From Christensenella sp. UBA3700 (GTDB taxonomy: Bacteria > Bacillota > Clostridia > Christensenellales > UBA3700), in the NCBI GenBank assembly GCA_002372775.1, contig DFIJ01000141.1, positions 1 through 28,979 on the forward strand: a stretch of 28,979 nt of DNA, read 5' to 3'. The notes beneath the pieces are model-generated. The model was not told the origin of the DNA and did not search any database. It saw only the letters and a program-made list of their open reading frames with translations. Both the position numbers and the translations under genes were made by a program. Shown here piece by piece: positions 1 through 10,260 of the stretch. How positions within the stretch are numbered: position 1 is the first letter of the stretch; each line of letters opens with the position of its first letter.

Positions 1-1
1 C

Positions 2-3000
2 ACAGTAGAAACAACTATGCCTGCTGTTCAAGCTATTGCTTATCTAATCGGTGGAACAAAAACAAATGATACTAATGGTAAATACAAGACTTTAAGTATT
101 TACATGGATATCAATGTTCCAGGTGAAGATGGTGTTGTTTCATTAAAGAGATTTGCTGTTAGAACAAATCTAGATCAAACAGGCAACGATAACGAATTAG
201 TTATTAAGCTTGTTGATTTGTCTAATATTTCAACAGAGGAAGTTGATGAAAGTGAAGAAAATGATGGGGCTGCTGAACTTGTTGATGAAGAGGGGAATAG
301 CATTGGCGCTGTAAGCTTCAGTACAGACAATATTGCTGAACAAGTTGCATTTGAAAATAGTGGCAAGCTTGAGTGGGCATTAAGTGTTGTAGGCAATAAT
401 TTATATTTGCAAAAAGAAAAGACATTAGCTAATGGAAGTTTAGCTCCAGTTGTTTATCTCGAAGATTTCAATATGGATTATATGTTCCAATTATTTAAGG
501 AACTTATTAACTATGTTAGAGATGGAAACTATGATGGTGATATCTCTGATTGGCCACTATTACAATTGATAAATGGTCTTTTAGATGGGGTTAATCTAGA
601 CCTTAATGAAACTATCAATACAGTTTTGAATTTCTTGGTTACTCCAGCTAACGTATCAATGTATTCTGACGATAACGATGTTTTACATACAGAATATAAC
701 ATTGAAGTTTTAGTTAACGCGTTAATTAATGATACATTATCTATGGCCTCAGGTTTATTGGGAGCTTTTGATCTTGGCTTCGAATTAAATCTTGCTCCAT
801 TACAAGCATACCTACAAAAGATTACTCCAAATATGAAGGTTTCTATGTTAGGTGCAACAACAGGAGGCTCTTATACAAAAGTTGGTAGAAAGTATGTTGT
901 TAGTAACGAAGGAATGACAACCGATTTTATTGGAATGAGAGCCTTTAGAAATGATAATGGTGCTGATATTACCAATGATGAATGGTTTGGTAGAAAAGAA
1001 TCCACAAAAGAATTAATGTTAGATATTAAGGTATATTCTAATACTATTTATCATGATAATAAGATAGATATCGGTATTCCAGATAGAACATATTCTAGCA
1101 CATCGTTCGAACCATTTAGTTTAACAAATATTGCTTTTTCTTTAGATTTGATGCTTGATTCTCAAGGCACAATAGATATAGGTAGTGCTGTAAATTCTTT
1201 AATTGGATCTCCAACTCTACCAGAGGGTGTAATTATTATTGATGCAGAAGTAGGACTAAGAGCTGAAATTGCATTAGATTTAGATTTAAATTATGGCAAG
1301 GAAACAAAGATTGACGAATATGGCAATCCAGTTCTTGTCGATAAAAACATGATTGTTCTTGAATTGTATTTAATAGACGTTCAAGGTAATTACTTATTAG
1401 ATACAGATGGTAATTATTATCCTTTACTTTCTGTATATTATTTAGAGGGTAGTTTATATGCTAATTTAACTACTCTAGATGAAGATGGTGTAGCACATGG
1501 TGCTCTAGCTAATTACTACAAGGGTAGCAATATAAAGATTGAGCTTATTGGCTTACCTCAAATTATTCAAGATTTAATTAATACTGTAGCTACTGCTATC
1601 GATGGATTATTTAGAGATACATTAAAAATCGAAGGTTGGACATCGTATGAAGATGTTATTAAGCAAGTATACGGCGATTCAACTAATAATAGTTCTGAAG
1701 AGTTAGGTGCTAATAACGATGAATCAATCGATGCTCAAAATGAGATTGCTGGTGCTGGAGAAGAGGAAACAAAGACTTATTCTAGTATGACTACTATTGC
1801 AGCGGGAATGGACGAAGAAGGTTACTGGCATTTATCTCCCGATGTTGTTAGTATTGCAAAAGCTATCGGTGCTATTGTAGGCTTTAACGATTTATTCAGT
1901 TCAAAAGATTACGATAATGACGATCTTACAGAGGAACAAATATCTGCATTAACTATTACTGTTAATGAATTCTTCTGGGGAGCTTTATCTTCATTGGCAG
2001 GCGACTTAGGTTTTGCTTGGCCAGCAGGATTAATTGCAGAAGTTGACGTTCAATTCTCTAATGAGGGCGATTTGTTTGGAATTGCTATATCAGCAGGTGT
2101 TGATTCAAGAAGCGGTTATGTAGGTGATGATAATTACTGGTATATCGGAAATAAAGCTGCATTTAAGCAAGTATTATATACTTCTGACAATGTTGATCTT
2201 TATACAAGTTCAGAATTTAGTAATAATACATTAAAGAAATGGACAGATACACGTGTTGATGATAAAGGCTTAGTAGATAGATTAGATAAATATAGTATTG
2301 TTTATGTATTTAATAATAAATTATATGTAGCAGATAAAGAATATTCTTCATGTGTTCTATATAAGAAGGATGATGTATATTATTCAGATGCAGATTGCAC
2401 ACAAGAATATACATTCGAAGATATTGTGGTAACTCCTGCAACAGAAGAGAACCCAGTTCCTGTAATCAAGAAGGATTTAGTAGAAGATCACCTTGTATTA
2501 GAGGTTGTTAACGATGTTGTAATTTATGATACAGATAAATTAACAGAAGTTGTTATAGGAAAAGCTCCTACTATTGTTTACTATCCTAGTTATAATGATG
2601 ATAAAGAGTTTACCGGATACAAGAGCGAGGGGTACGCATATGTTGAAATGGCATTCTTGCCTGGCGCAATAAAGACAGATGTAACAATTGAAGCTAGCGT
2701 GTTAGGTACTAAATCTACATCTAACAAGAGAGCTTATGTATTTAAGGATCAATGGGTAATTGGTACTGGTCTTGAAGATGGAGATTACGTAGTTGCTAAC
2801 CGTGCCGACAATAGCGAAGTTGTTAAGAGCGAAGGTATTACAGCTAAGATTTCTATTCATGACATTATGCTTTGCTATAGAGCAGATGGGCTAGATAAAT
2901 ATGGTGCATATAAAGACTCATTTGGTGAAGGTTCATGCTTAAGAAAATATATTATTGCACAAACTCACCAATTAACAAAGGTTGATATTAAAGAAGATAC

Positions 3001-6000
3001 AGTAGGTACATATTATAAATATGTTCCAGGTGCTGGATATGAAAAATATGTTGGTAGACAAGATGAATATGATCCGGACGCTTCTTATTACGCAATTACA
3101 GAAAAGCCATATATTGATAGTGTAACAAATCTGATTTATGACGTATTAGATGGTTCATATTTAAGTTTGAAACTTGCCGTATCATTTGGCGCTGGCACAT
3201 ATAACTTAGCTCCACTAATCTCTTTATTTGGATTAGATGCTATGGCAGATAAACAACTTCTATGGGAGTTTACTTCGGATGTAGATTTAGATATCTCTCT
3301 AAATGTTGGTATTGCTCTAAATCAAGAAGATCCTGAACAAAGTGCTCTAGTTCTAGAATTAAAGGCTAATGAGGATGTTTACTTTGGTAGTGAAAGAGAT
3401 GCTAATGGAGATATTATTGAACCAAAGCAAAGAAAGTTAATGTGGGCTAAGGGAACAACTATTTTAGGTATATATGGAGATGGAACTCAAGTATATGTGG
3501 AACTATCTAACTTATACATCTTAAATATTACATTACCTAACTTATCATTCAAATTAGATTACACAACACTAATTTATGATTTACTTGGTGAAAAAGAAAT
3601 CTTTGATTTATCATTTGATATTTCTAATTTATTAAGTGGTAGCGGTTCTACTACAAATTCTACAGAAGTTGCTGGTTCTCAAGAATTAGATCCAGAAGGA
3701 AAGTTTGATTTATCAACAGCTGTTGGTTTATTAATCAACAAAGATACTGTTCAACTTGCTGTAACTATGGCTGCTGTTCAAACTCTAATTGAAGCTCTAG
3801 GATTTGGAGATAAGATCCCATTTGATTTAGGAGAAGCATTTGATTTAGCAATCGATCTAAATCTAAACAGATTAACTGGATCAACATTAAATATTTCTGG
3901 TGCTTTACTTCCAATGTGGGATGCTGACACTGAGACAAATATCTATGATTATCCAGATAAGTTAAATATTAATCTTCAAATTGGTACTGAGGCCGCTCCA
4001 GTAGCACTTGGTGACTACAATTTAAGAAATAAGTATAGAGCTAAATTTGATGATTTAGCTAGTCAATCTCAAAACTACCATGATGACTTAATTAGCGCAA
4101 TTCTAAATGTTGTTGGTGACTTCCAAGCAATATTATCAATTGATGCTAGCACATTAAGTAGTGAATGGGATATTAACAAGATTATTGATACTATCGTTGC
4201 AGATAGAGGAGATTCATTTAATATTCCTATCAATGTTAAGTTTGACGAGTGGGAAACAGAAGTTAAATTGGTTCTTGCTTGGTATCTAGATTTAAAGAAC
4301 TTTAAGCAAACTCAACTTAAGTTACAAATTGTATATGAAGGAAATGTATGGATTGGTCTATATATTTATCAGAATAGCGTCATTGTAGACTTAAAGGGTA
4401 TTGGCTTAATAGATCTTGAATTAAAGAATGTTAAAGCTGTAGCTAACTTAGGTAGTGCTCTTACTGCGCTATTAGATGACATCGGTGACTTATCATTAAC
4501 TGGTTTATTAAATAACCTAATTAGCGATGCTCTTGTTGGCGGAGAGGCTGCTGGAAACGGAGAGGCTGCTGGTCAACCAGAAGAACAAGCTGGTGCAGGT
4601 GAAAGCGCAAGTGAAGATGTATCAGGATCTGGTGAAGAACAATTAACTGACCCAAGTGGTGCAGAAGATCCTGCAGCTGCAGAAGAAAACAATATATCTA
4701 ATAATCTAATTGCATTATTATTATCTTCAATAAGTGCACAAGATTCTGTAATCTTTGTACATATTGCTTCAAATGTATTTGAAACAATATTCAGAGAATT
4801 AGCAGGATTCAGTATGTATCTAAACTTCGAAATTGATGGAAAGTTAGATTTGTTAGGCGGAAAATTAGATTTGAATTTAGGCGTTGAAAAGACTGTTACA
4901 GCTAATGTTTCATTATCTATTGCAACAGGTGCTAGAGGCGAATTTAAGTTTGATGATGAATTAGACTTAGAGAATGTTCCAGATGCTAATGCAATTAGAG
5001 GTAAAGTATTATTTGAAAACATTTTCGATAGCTTAGATATTAGCCTATATATTGACTTAAATCAAAGCACATCAACATTAGGTGATGAAGAAGCATATAC
5101 AAGAATTTATCTTGAGAAGTTGAAAGCTCCAGTTACTCTAAGAAGTGATAGAACTGCGCAAGCAGGTTCATTCTTAGTAACTCTTGCTGCTATTGATAAG
5201 AATGAATTTGAGAACTCAGGAACAGGAACAAAGAGACCAATTGCTTATGTTGAAATTGATAAGCAAATGGTACTACATGTTACTTTCGGAGAAAATGTTT
5301 TATCCATTCTTGGTATTGATATCGGAAACTATATAAAAATTGACACTGAATTGTTCCCAGAAGATGAGGATGAGAAGCAACAAGGATTACCAACAGGTAT
5401 GGATAAGTTGTATTCTGAATTGGAAGGCTTGTTAGACAAGTTAAGCAATTTAGTTAACAGCATTATTACTCCTGAAGAAAGTGAAGAAGATGAAGATAAG
5501 GGTGTTGAAGGTAATACAACTTTACAAAGCACTGAAGAAAATCAAACAACTACTACTGAGTCTGGTTTTACAACTGTTGGTACAGTAAAAGGTGTTAAGA
5601 TTGTTTCTACATCTGGTGAAACAAAGTTTATCAATGATGAATCAAATGTAGGTGCTATTTATTGCTATAAACCATACTCAACAAGTAACCCAACAACAAA
5701 GTTCTTTATGGTTGATGCTGTAAATAAAACAACACAATTATCACAACATTCTGTTGACGACGAGTCTAATATTCCAGCTGCAAGCAGTGCACTTGTGAAC
5801 CATGTTTATATAGTTGATAAGTCTTTCGATTATATAGAAAAGAAAAATGATAAGGATGTTACAAGACATACTGAGGATATTTCTTACTATATTTGTAGAA
5901 ATGTAAGCAAGAATGAATATGGTTGGTATAACTATGATGCTGCTTCAGGTATTTCTTATATGTTTGGTAATTTAGATATTACTTCGTTATTCAATATGAT

Positions 6001-9000
6001 TAATGTATATCTAAATGCAGATAAGGAATCTCATGTAGGTATATTAAATGCTGACGTTGATATCAATACTTATGAATTAAACTCATTAATTGATAATTTA
6101 ATGTACTACATCTTAGGACCTGAAACAATTCTAAATCTACAAGAGATGACAGCATACAATTCTCGTGATGTAGAAGAAATGAAGTTCGATAGCAACTATT
6201 TAGGAAGTGTTTATTGGAACAGAGTTGAAGCAAACGCTACATTTAATTCATTATGGAAGCAATTACCTGAATTAATAAAAGATATCCTAGACTCAATTGG
6301 TCAAGGCGGAATCTCTTGGTTAATTGGTGATGGAACTTTAGGTTTAGTAAAGACAACATTACAAGACTTATTAAATAGATTAATTCCATTTGCGGTATTC
6401 AATGAATCTCATTTAGGTTTGAATATTGTACGTGGTCAATTAACAAATATCTACTTCACTAATGTGGATCATAACCAAGCAGTTACAAAGCAAGTTTATA
6501 ATGAAGAAACAGGTGAATATGAAACTGTAGCATATCAATATAATAATGGTAATGCAGACTTAAGTGATAAATATAAAGCTGGAGCTAGAAAGGATGGCTA
6601 TTTCACAAGCATTTATATTGAGAACGTTAGCCCTTCAATAGGTAAGACAGATGTTATTGGTTACTATGAATACGATGATGTAAATGGTAATTATTATTAC
6701 AATCCTAATACTGGAAGATATGTAAAGGGTAATTATGTTCAAGATGGCTTAGATGAGAACGATAATCCAATATATAGTTACAACAGAAATGCTGGTAATT
6801 ATGTATATATCGCTACAACAGACACATATGAAAAGTGTACATATGTAAAGAAAGGTGAAGGTGCCGTAACATGGGACTCAATCCCATCTACAATCACATA
6901 CGATCCATATATGTATGCATCAGACAGTGATGATTCTGTATATGAATCAATATATAAATCATACTTTGCTGATAAAGTTGCTACATATCAATTAGGAGCA
7001 AAAGATGGTAATAACCCAATCATTAGTAGATCAGACGTAACATTTGAATTAACAAAATTCTATGAATGGAAACTAGATTCTAATGGAAAGGGAAGTTATG
7101 TTGAAGCATCTAACACAAATGTTGGTACAAAGATTAATTCTGTAAGTAGCTTAAAGCAAGCTGTAGCATTATCAAAACCTGGTAAGTATATTATCAAGGC
7201 TTCAGCAAACTTTAACAAAGGCACAATTGATCAAGAATTAGAAATCACATTTGTTGTAAGAAGTAGTTCTGCTATTGAAACTATTGAAATGCCAGAGATG
7301 TTTGTATATTCAACATTACCTGCATATATCTTTGTTACAACAGTAGACGGATTATCTAGAAGATTCGAAACAGAAGAATTACAATTCTATACAAAGACAA
7401 ATGGTGTTAATGATTCAGGAATTGTTACATTATATCCATATGTAAATCCAAAATCAGAAGATGGTTCATGGACACAAGTAGTATATGTAAAATTCCCTAA
7501 TGGAACAGAACAACCAACTGTTGTTAAGTACAAGAATTCAACAATCGCTAATACTATTATTGCTAACGCTGAAAACAATGAGATTAACATTGATTTATAC
7601 GAATTCGTTGCAACAAAGGTAAACGAGGAAGGTGCAGAAGTTGTAAGCACAACTCTTGCAGACTATACTCCAAGCACATTGTATTATAAGTATGAAGACG
7701 AAACTGCTGCCTACATTAAGGTAGATAGATGGATTACTTCTTATACTGAAAATGGTGTTACTTATGATGCTAATGAATTATTCAGAAGAATAACAGCTGG
7801 AGATTCTATGTATAGAGATACAAGTGCTGCTGAATATAAGATTACAGCGGTTGTTGCAGAAGGCACATGGAATGAACAATATGTACCAATTAAGTTTATT
7901 GTAAAGTCAAAGGAGGTAACTTCTATTGCATTCGGTAACGATAACGATAAAGTTCAAGTTCAACCTTATGAGTATTACTTATACTTATCAGGCGATGCTA
8001 GTTATAATCCTTATCCAAATACTGTTACTGTAAACTATGATACATATTCAGAACTTGTTAAGGTTGATTGGACATGGAAGACAGATGATGAAGAACCATC
8101 ATATCAATACAATATTCCTGCAGCTGTAGAGAGAACTGCAACTGTTTCTCTAAGCACAGAATACCCTGCAGCAGATATCTTCATGTGGACTCATGATATC
8201 AATGTAACAATTTATAGAAATGAGATATTAGCTGTTTATTTCGATGATGCTTTGAGACAAACATCATTAACAATTAACCCATATGAATATAATAACCTTA
8301 CAGATAAGCATAGCTTCTTCCCTAAGGAAGCATGGGTAGTATTCACAAATGGACTAAAGTTAAAGATGCCAGTTGCATGGGATTGGAATGAAATTGACAG
8401 TTATACTGTTGATTACGCAACAGATAATATCCAATTCACAATGGCAATAGGTTTCGATACTAAGGATCCTTATTCATACAATGAAGCAACAGGTGAATAC
8501 TCAATTAATAAATATATCTATAACTACAATAATGTAGAAACAACACCTTTCTATCAAACATATGTAGTTAACGCATCAGTAAATGTAAGAGAAATTGAAA
8601 ATGCATATGTAACTATCAAGGATGACGTTAAGGATGTTGAAAATGATATTTTAATCGTTGACCCAGTTAGTGTTAACTATGAAGGTGATGATCCACTTCC
8701 ATCTAAGACAAACGTTTACTATAAAGATGGCGGATATAACCAAATGACAGTTGCAAAGTGGACTATCTTTGATGGCGAAAACGAAATTGATGTTAAGGAC
8801 TATAAATTCCCAATGGATGGTGCAAAGAATCTAAAGGGTAGAATGTATTTAACAAATACAGTTCCTTATAAGTATTTCGATGTTACTATCGAAGTATTAA
8901 ATAGAGGATCAAGCGAAATGGTTGTTGATACATCTTCTATCACAAATCATCAAATTAATCCTTATGAATATGAAGTTTTAAGTAACGGCAATATCACATA

Positions 9001-10258
9001 CAAGGAATTCGCTAATGAATTATCTGTAAAATACGTTACAGGCTATACTTTGAAGTTAGTAAACAACAGTGATAGCAAGAAGACATATGAGGAAACTACA
9101 CTAGATACATTAACTGAAGTATCAACATTCAGAAGAGAATTAAGATTAAAGTATGACTACAATAATGGCGTATATTACTATGTTGATTCAGAAGATAATA
9201 CAATTGAATGTTCATTAGTTTCTACACCAAATTATGAAACATATGTATTACCTGTAACTTGGGAGTTAGATACATTAAGCGTTACTGGTCAAGGTGGTGT
9301 TCAATTAATTAACTACTCATTCGGATCAGGAGAATACAAGATTACAAAGACTCTTGCTGTTGAATTTGCTAGTAAGGAAATTAGTTATGTTGAGACAAAA
9401 GAAGGTAACGATTATTATGAATTGTTCTACAAAGGTATTAACCTAACAGCTGCACAAAAGAGTTCTGGTAAAGTCGTTCAAACAATGACAGTACACTTCA
9501 CAGATGGAACATCTTCTTCTGTATTATGTCAAATTGACTTAACAAAGATGAGAATTGGTTCACAAGTATATGGATATACAGTAGGTTCAAAGACTCCAAC
9601 AGTTTATACATACACAGAAGTTGCAAACAACTTGTTTGATGGCACAAGTTATACAGCAGGAACTTATTACATCAAGGGAGCATACTCAAAGGTTGTATTA
9701 GGCGCAAACGATGCCGATTATGATTCAGAACAAGCTTACTATAAGTTCTATAAGACAGTTATTACACAAGAAAGCGGAAGCTATAGAGTAAGTATTGTAG
9801 ATAATAGCGGAAAGCCAGTAAATGCATATTACGATGAAACATTAGAGGCATATACAGACAACTATTTGATTGATTATGCTACAGCTAATAAGGTTCTTTA
9901 TAGAGAAGCAAATGGTAATTACTTCCCAGTATCATTTGGAGATTCAAACTCTGGATTTATTTATGGATCAAATCTAACATATTACTTCAGAGCAGACGTA
10001 TCTTCAGATGCAGCTACAAAGGCAGGAACATATTATACATATGCTACAACTAGAACACGTGTAAACTATGACAACGAAACTGTTGAGGAAGATGTTTATA
10101 CAGCGATTGAATTCGCAGGAAATGGTTATAAGTACGACTATGACTCAACATATTATGAAGTAAATGTAGAAAACGAATTTACTACAAAAGTTACAGTTGG
10201 ATATGGTGCTGCTTCATTAGCACAATCTGCAACAATCAAAGTTAGAGTTGTCAAGTAA
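2..10258 (+). CDS. Giant repetitive surface protein, 5'-partial
   Basis: The frame is open from the first complete codon, and no ribosome binding site precedes the ATG at 17, so the true start lies upstream. More than 3,400 residues are visible, ending in TAA. I do not recognise a named family for the N-terminal half. Numbering from the ATG at 17, residues 1 to about 2200 alternate beta strands (such as FDLAIDLNLNRLTG), Leu-rich helices (such as ALTALLDDIG) and five low-complexity acidic linkers near 70-98, 560-587, 1207-1229, 1508-1560 and 1817-1850. Tyr-rich segments interrupt this. From about 2415 to the end, Ig-like beta domains carry a recurring (I/Q)(N)PYEY motif. Cysteine is very rare, about nine in total. 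There is no C-terminal membrane segment and no LPXTG, so any anchor must be N-terminal and outside the window, or supplied by a partner. It is first of four closely spaced genes, the next two encoding anchored surface proteins. Surface location is inferred from context; the function is unknown. Confidence 0.85.
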   Translation, partial: TVETTMPAVQAIAYLIGGTKTNDTNGKYKTLSIYMDINVPGEDGVVSLKRFAVRTNLDQTGNDNELVIKLVDLSNISTEEVDESEENDGAAELVDEEGNSIGAVSFSTDNIAEQVAFENSGKLEWALSVVGNNLYLQKEKTLANGSLAPVVYLEDFNMDYMFQLFKELINYVRDGNYDGDISDWPLLQLINGLLDGVNLDLNETINTVLNFLVTPANVSMYSDDNDVLHTEYNIEVLVNALINDTLSMASGLLGAFDLGFELNLAPLQAYLQKITPNMKVSMLGATTGGSYTKVGRKYVVSNEGMTTDFIGMRAFRNDNGADITNDEWFGRKESTKELMLDIKVYSNTIYHDNKIDIGIPDRTYSSTSFEPFSLTNIAFSLDLMLDSQGTIDIGSAVNSLIGSPTLPEGVIIIDAEVGLRAEIALDLDLNYGKETKIDEYGNPVLVDKNMIVLELYLIDVQGNYLLDTDGNYYPLLSVYYLEGSLYANLTTLDEDGVAHGALANYYKGSNIKIELIGLPQIIQDLINTVATAIDGLFRDTLKIEGWTSYEDVIKQVYGDSTNNSSEELGANNDESIDAQNEIAGAGEEETKTYSSMTTIAAGMDEEGYWHLSPDVVSIAKAIGAIVGFNDLFSSKDYDNDDLTEEQISALTITVNEFFWGALSSLAGDLGFAWPAGLIAEVDVQFSNEGDLFGIAISAGVDSRSGYVGDDNYWYIGNKAAFKQVLYTSDNVDLYTSSEFSNNTLKKWTDTRVDDKGLVDRLDKYSIVYVFNNKLYVADKEYSSCVLYKKDDVYYSDADCTQEYTFEDIVVTPATEENPVPVIKKDLVEDHLVLEVVNDVVIYDTDKLTEVVIGKAPTIVYYPSYNDDKEFTGYKSEGYAYVEMAFLPGAIKTDVTIEASVLGTKSTSNKRAYVFKDQWVIGTGLEDGDYVVANRADNSEVVKSEGITAKISIHDIMLCYRADGLDKYGAYKDSFGEGSCLRKYIIAQTHQLTKVDIKEDTVGTYYKYVPGAGYEKYVGRQDEYDPDASYYAITEKPYIDSVTNLIYDVLDGSYLSLKLAVSFGAGTYNLAPLISLFGLDAMADKQLLWEFTSDVDLDISLNVGIALNQEDPEQSALVLELKANEDVYFGSERDANGDIIEPKQRKLMWAKGTTILGIYGDGTQVYVELSNLYILNITLPNLSFKLDYTTLIYDLLGEKEIFDLSFDISNLLSGSGSTTNSTEVAGSQELDPEGKFDLSTAVGLLINKDTVQLAVTMAAVQTLIEALGFGDKIPFDLGEAFDLAIDLNLNRLTGSTLNISGALLPMWDADTETNIYDYPDKLNINLQIGTEAAPVALGDYNLRNKYRAKFDDLASQSQNYHDDLISAILNVVGDFQAILSIDASTLSSEWDINKIIDTIVADRGDSFNIPINVKFDEWETEVKLVLAWYLDLKNFKQTQLKLQIVYEGNVWIGLYIYQNSVIVDLKGIGLIDLELKNVKAVANLGSALTALLDDIGDLSLTGLLNNLISDALVGGEAAGNGEAAGQPEEQAGAGESASEDVSGSGEEQLTDPSGAEDPAAAEENNISNNLIALLLSSISAQDSVIFVHIASNVFETIFRELAGFSMYLNFEIDGKLDLLGGKLDLNLGVEKTVTANVSLSIATGARGEFKFDDELDLENVPDANAIRGKVLFENIFDSLDISLYIDLNQSTSTLGDEEAYTRIYLEKLKAPVTLRSDRTAQAGSFLVTLAAIDKNEFENSGTGTKRPIAYVEIDKQMVLHVTFGENVLSILGIDIGNYIKIDTELFPEDEDEKQQGLPTGMDKLYSELEGLLDKLSNLVNSIITPEESEEDEDKGVEGNTTLQSTEENQTTTTESGFTTVGTVKGVKIVSTSGETKFINDESNVGAIYCYKPYSTSNPTTKFFMVDAVNKTTQLSQHSVDDESNIPAASSALVNHVYIVDKSFDYIEKKNDKDVTRHTEDISYYICRNVSKNEYGWYNYDAASGISYMFGNLDITSLFNMINVYLNADKESHVGILNADVDINTYELNSLIDNLMYYILGPETILNLQEMTAYNSRDVEEMKFDSNYLGSVYWNRVEANATFNSLWKQLPELIKDILDSIGQGGISWLIGDGTLGLVKTTLQDLLNRLIPFAVFNESHLGLNIVRGQLTNIYFTNVDHNQAVTKQVYNEETGEYETVAYQYNNGNADLSDKYKAGARKDGYFTSIYIENVSPSIGKTDVIGYYEYDDVNGNYYYNPNTGRYVKGNYVQDGLDENDNPIYSYNRNAGNYVYIATTDTYEKCTYVKKGEGAVTWDSIPSTITYDPYMYASDSDDSVYESIYKSYFADKVATYQLGAKDGNNPIISRSDVTFELTKFYEWKLDSNGKGSYVEASNTNVGTKINSVSSLKQAVALSKPGKYIIKASANFNKGTIDQELEITFVVRSSSAIETIEMPEMFVYSTLPAYIFVTTVDGLSRRFETEELQFYTKTNGVNDSGIVTLYPYVNPKSEDGSWTQVVYVKFPNGTEQPTVVKYKNSTIANTIIANAENNEINIDLYEFVATKVNEEGAEVVSTTLADYTPSTLYYKYEDETAAYIKVDRWITSYTENGVTYDANELFRRITAGDSMYRDTSAAEYKITAVVAEGTWNEQYVPIKFIVKSKEVTSIAFGNDNDKVQVQPYEYYLYLSGDASYNPYPNTVTVNYDTYSELVKVDWTWKTDDEEPSYQYNIPAAVERTATVSLSTEYPAADIFMWTHDINVTIYRNEILAVYFDDALRQTSLTINPYEYNNLTDKHSFFPKEAWVVFTNGLKLKMPVAWDWNEIDSYTVDYATDNIQFTMAIGFDTKDPYSYNEATGEYSINKYIYNYNNVETTPFYQTYVVNASVNVREIENAYVTIKDDVKDVENDILIVDPVSVNYEGDDPLPSKTNVYYKDGGYNQMTVAKWTIFDGENEIDVKDYKFPMDGAKNLKGRMYLTNTVPYKYFDVTIEVLNRGSSEMVVDTSSITNHQINPYEYEVLSNGNITYKEFANELSVKYVTGYTLKLVNNSDSKKTYEETTLDTLTEVSTFRRELRLKYDYNNGVYYYVDSEDNTIECSLVSTPNYETYVLPVTWELDTLSVTGQGGVQLINYSFGSGEYKITKTLAVEFASKEISYVETKEGNDYYELFYKGINLTAAQKSSGKVVQTMTVHFTDGTSSSVLCQIDLTKMRIGSQVYGYTVGSKTPTVYTYTEVANNLFDGTSYTAGTYYIKGAYSKVVLGANDADYDSEQAYYKFYKTVITQESGSYRVSIVDNSGKPVNAYYDETLEAYTDNYLIDYATANKVLYREANGNYFPVSFGDSNSGFIYGSNLTYYFRADVSSDAATKAGTYYTYATTRTRVNYDNETVEEDVYTAIEFAGNGYKYDYDSTYYEVNVENEFTTKVTVGYGAASLAQSATIKVRVVK
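2996..3103 (+). repeat. Tyr-rich module in the giant protein (copy 1)
   Basis: This codes for a segment of about 36 residues that begins DTVGTYYKY, contains YEKYVG, and ends EYDPDASYYAI. A segment in the third protein (18889-19005) follows the same order: paired Tyr, a short spacer, YEK, Gly, an acidic-aromatic pair, Asp, Ala-Ser/Thr-Tyr-Tyr. Looser relatives lie at about 6655-6870 and 9640-10185. The similarity is by eye and I cannot assign a domain family. Confidence 0.5.
4541..4572 (+). repeat. Short in-frame direct repeat, 18-bp period
   Basis: The 14-bp sequence GGAGAGGCTGCTGG occurs twice, at 4541-4554 and 4559-4572, in frame, coding for GEAAGN then GEAAGQ. It sits at the start of the longest acidic Gly/Ala/Glu linker of the giant protein. 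This looks like slippage growth of a disordered linker. Confidence 0.8.
7961..9100 (+). repeat. Tandem Ig-like domains with PYEY motif
   Basis: Within the giant protein, QPYEY is at residue 2649, INPYEY at 2753 and INPYEY at 2980 (numbered from the ATG at 17). A related DPVSVNYEG segment falls near 2881, giving a spacing of about 100-130 residues. Each motif is followed by an extended segment with the feel of V-x-F/Y-x-x-G and then a Trp-containing strand (for example PVAWDW). The period and beta-rich character fit bacterial Ig-like domains. The exact Pfam family is not assignable by eye. A similar INPYSY occurs in the next protein at residue 1245. Confidence 0.6.
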
Positions 10259-10260
10259 TT

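Noticed and set aside
17..19. ATG at 17 as the true start of the giant gene
   Set aside because: The frame is open to the left edge (codons ACA GTA GAA ACA ACT before it), no ribosome binding site is present, and no signal peptide follows.
4573..5022. Minus-strand open frames here and elsewhere (for example 7387-7650, 15587-15847, 25654-25920)
   Set aside because: They lie wholly or almost wholly opposite clear genes, have low-complexity Ser/Leu/Phe composition, and no ribosome binding sites or recognisable domains.
5386..5402. LPTGM in the giant protein and LPAGT in the second protein (about 16108-16122) as sortase motifs
   Set aside because: Neither matches LPXTG, and neither is followed by a C-terminal membrane segment and tail in the required arrangement.
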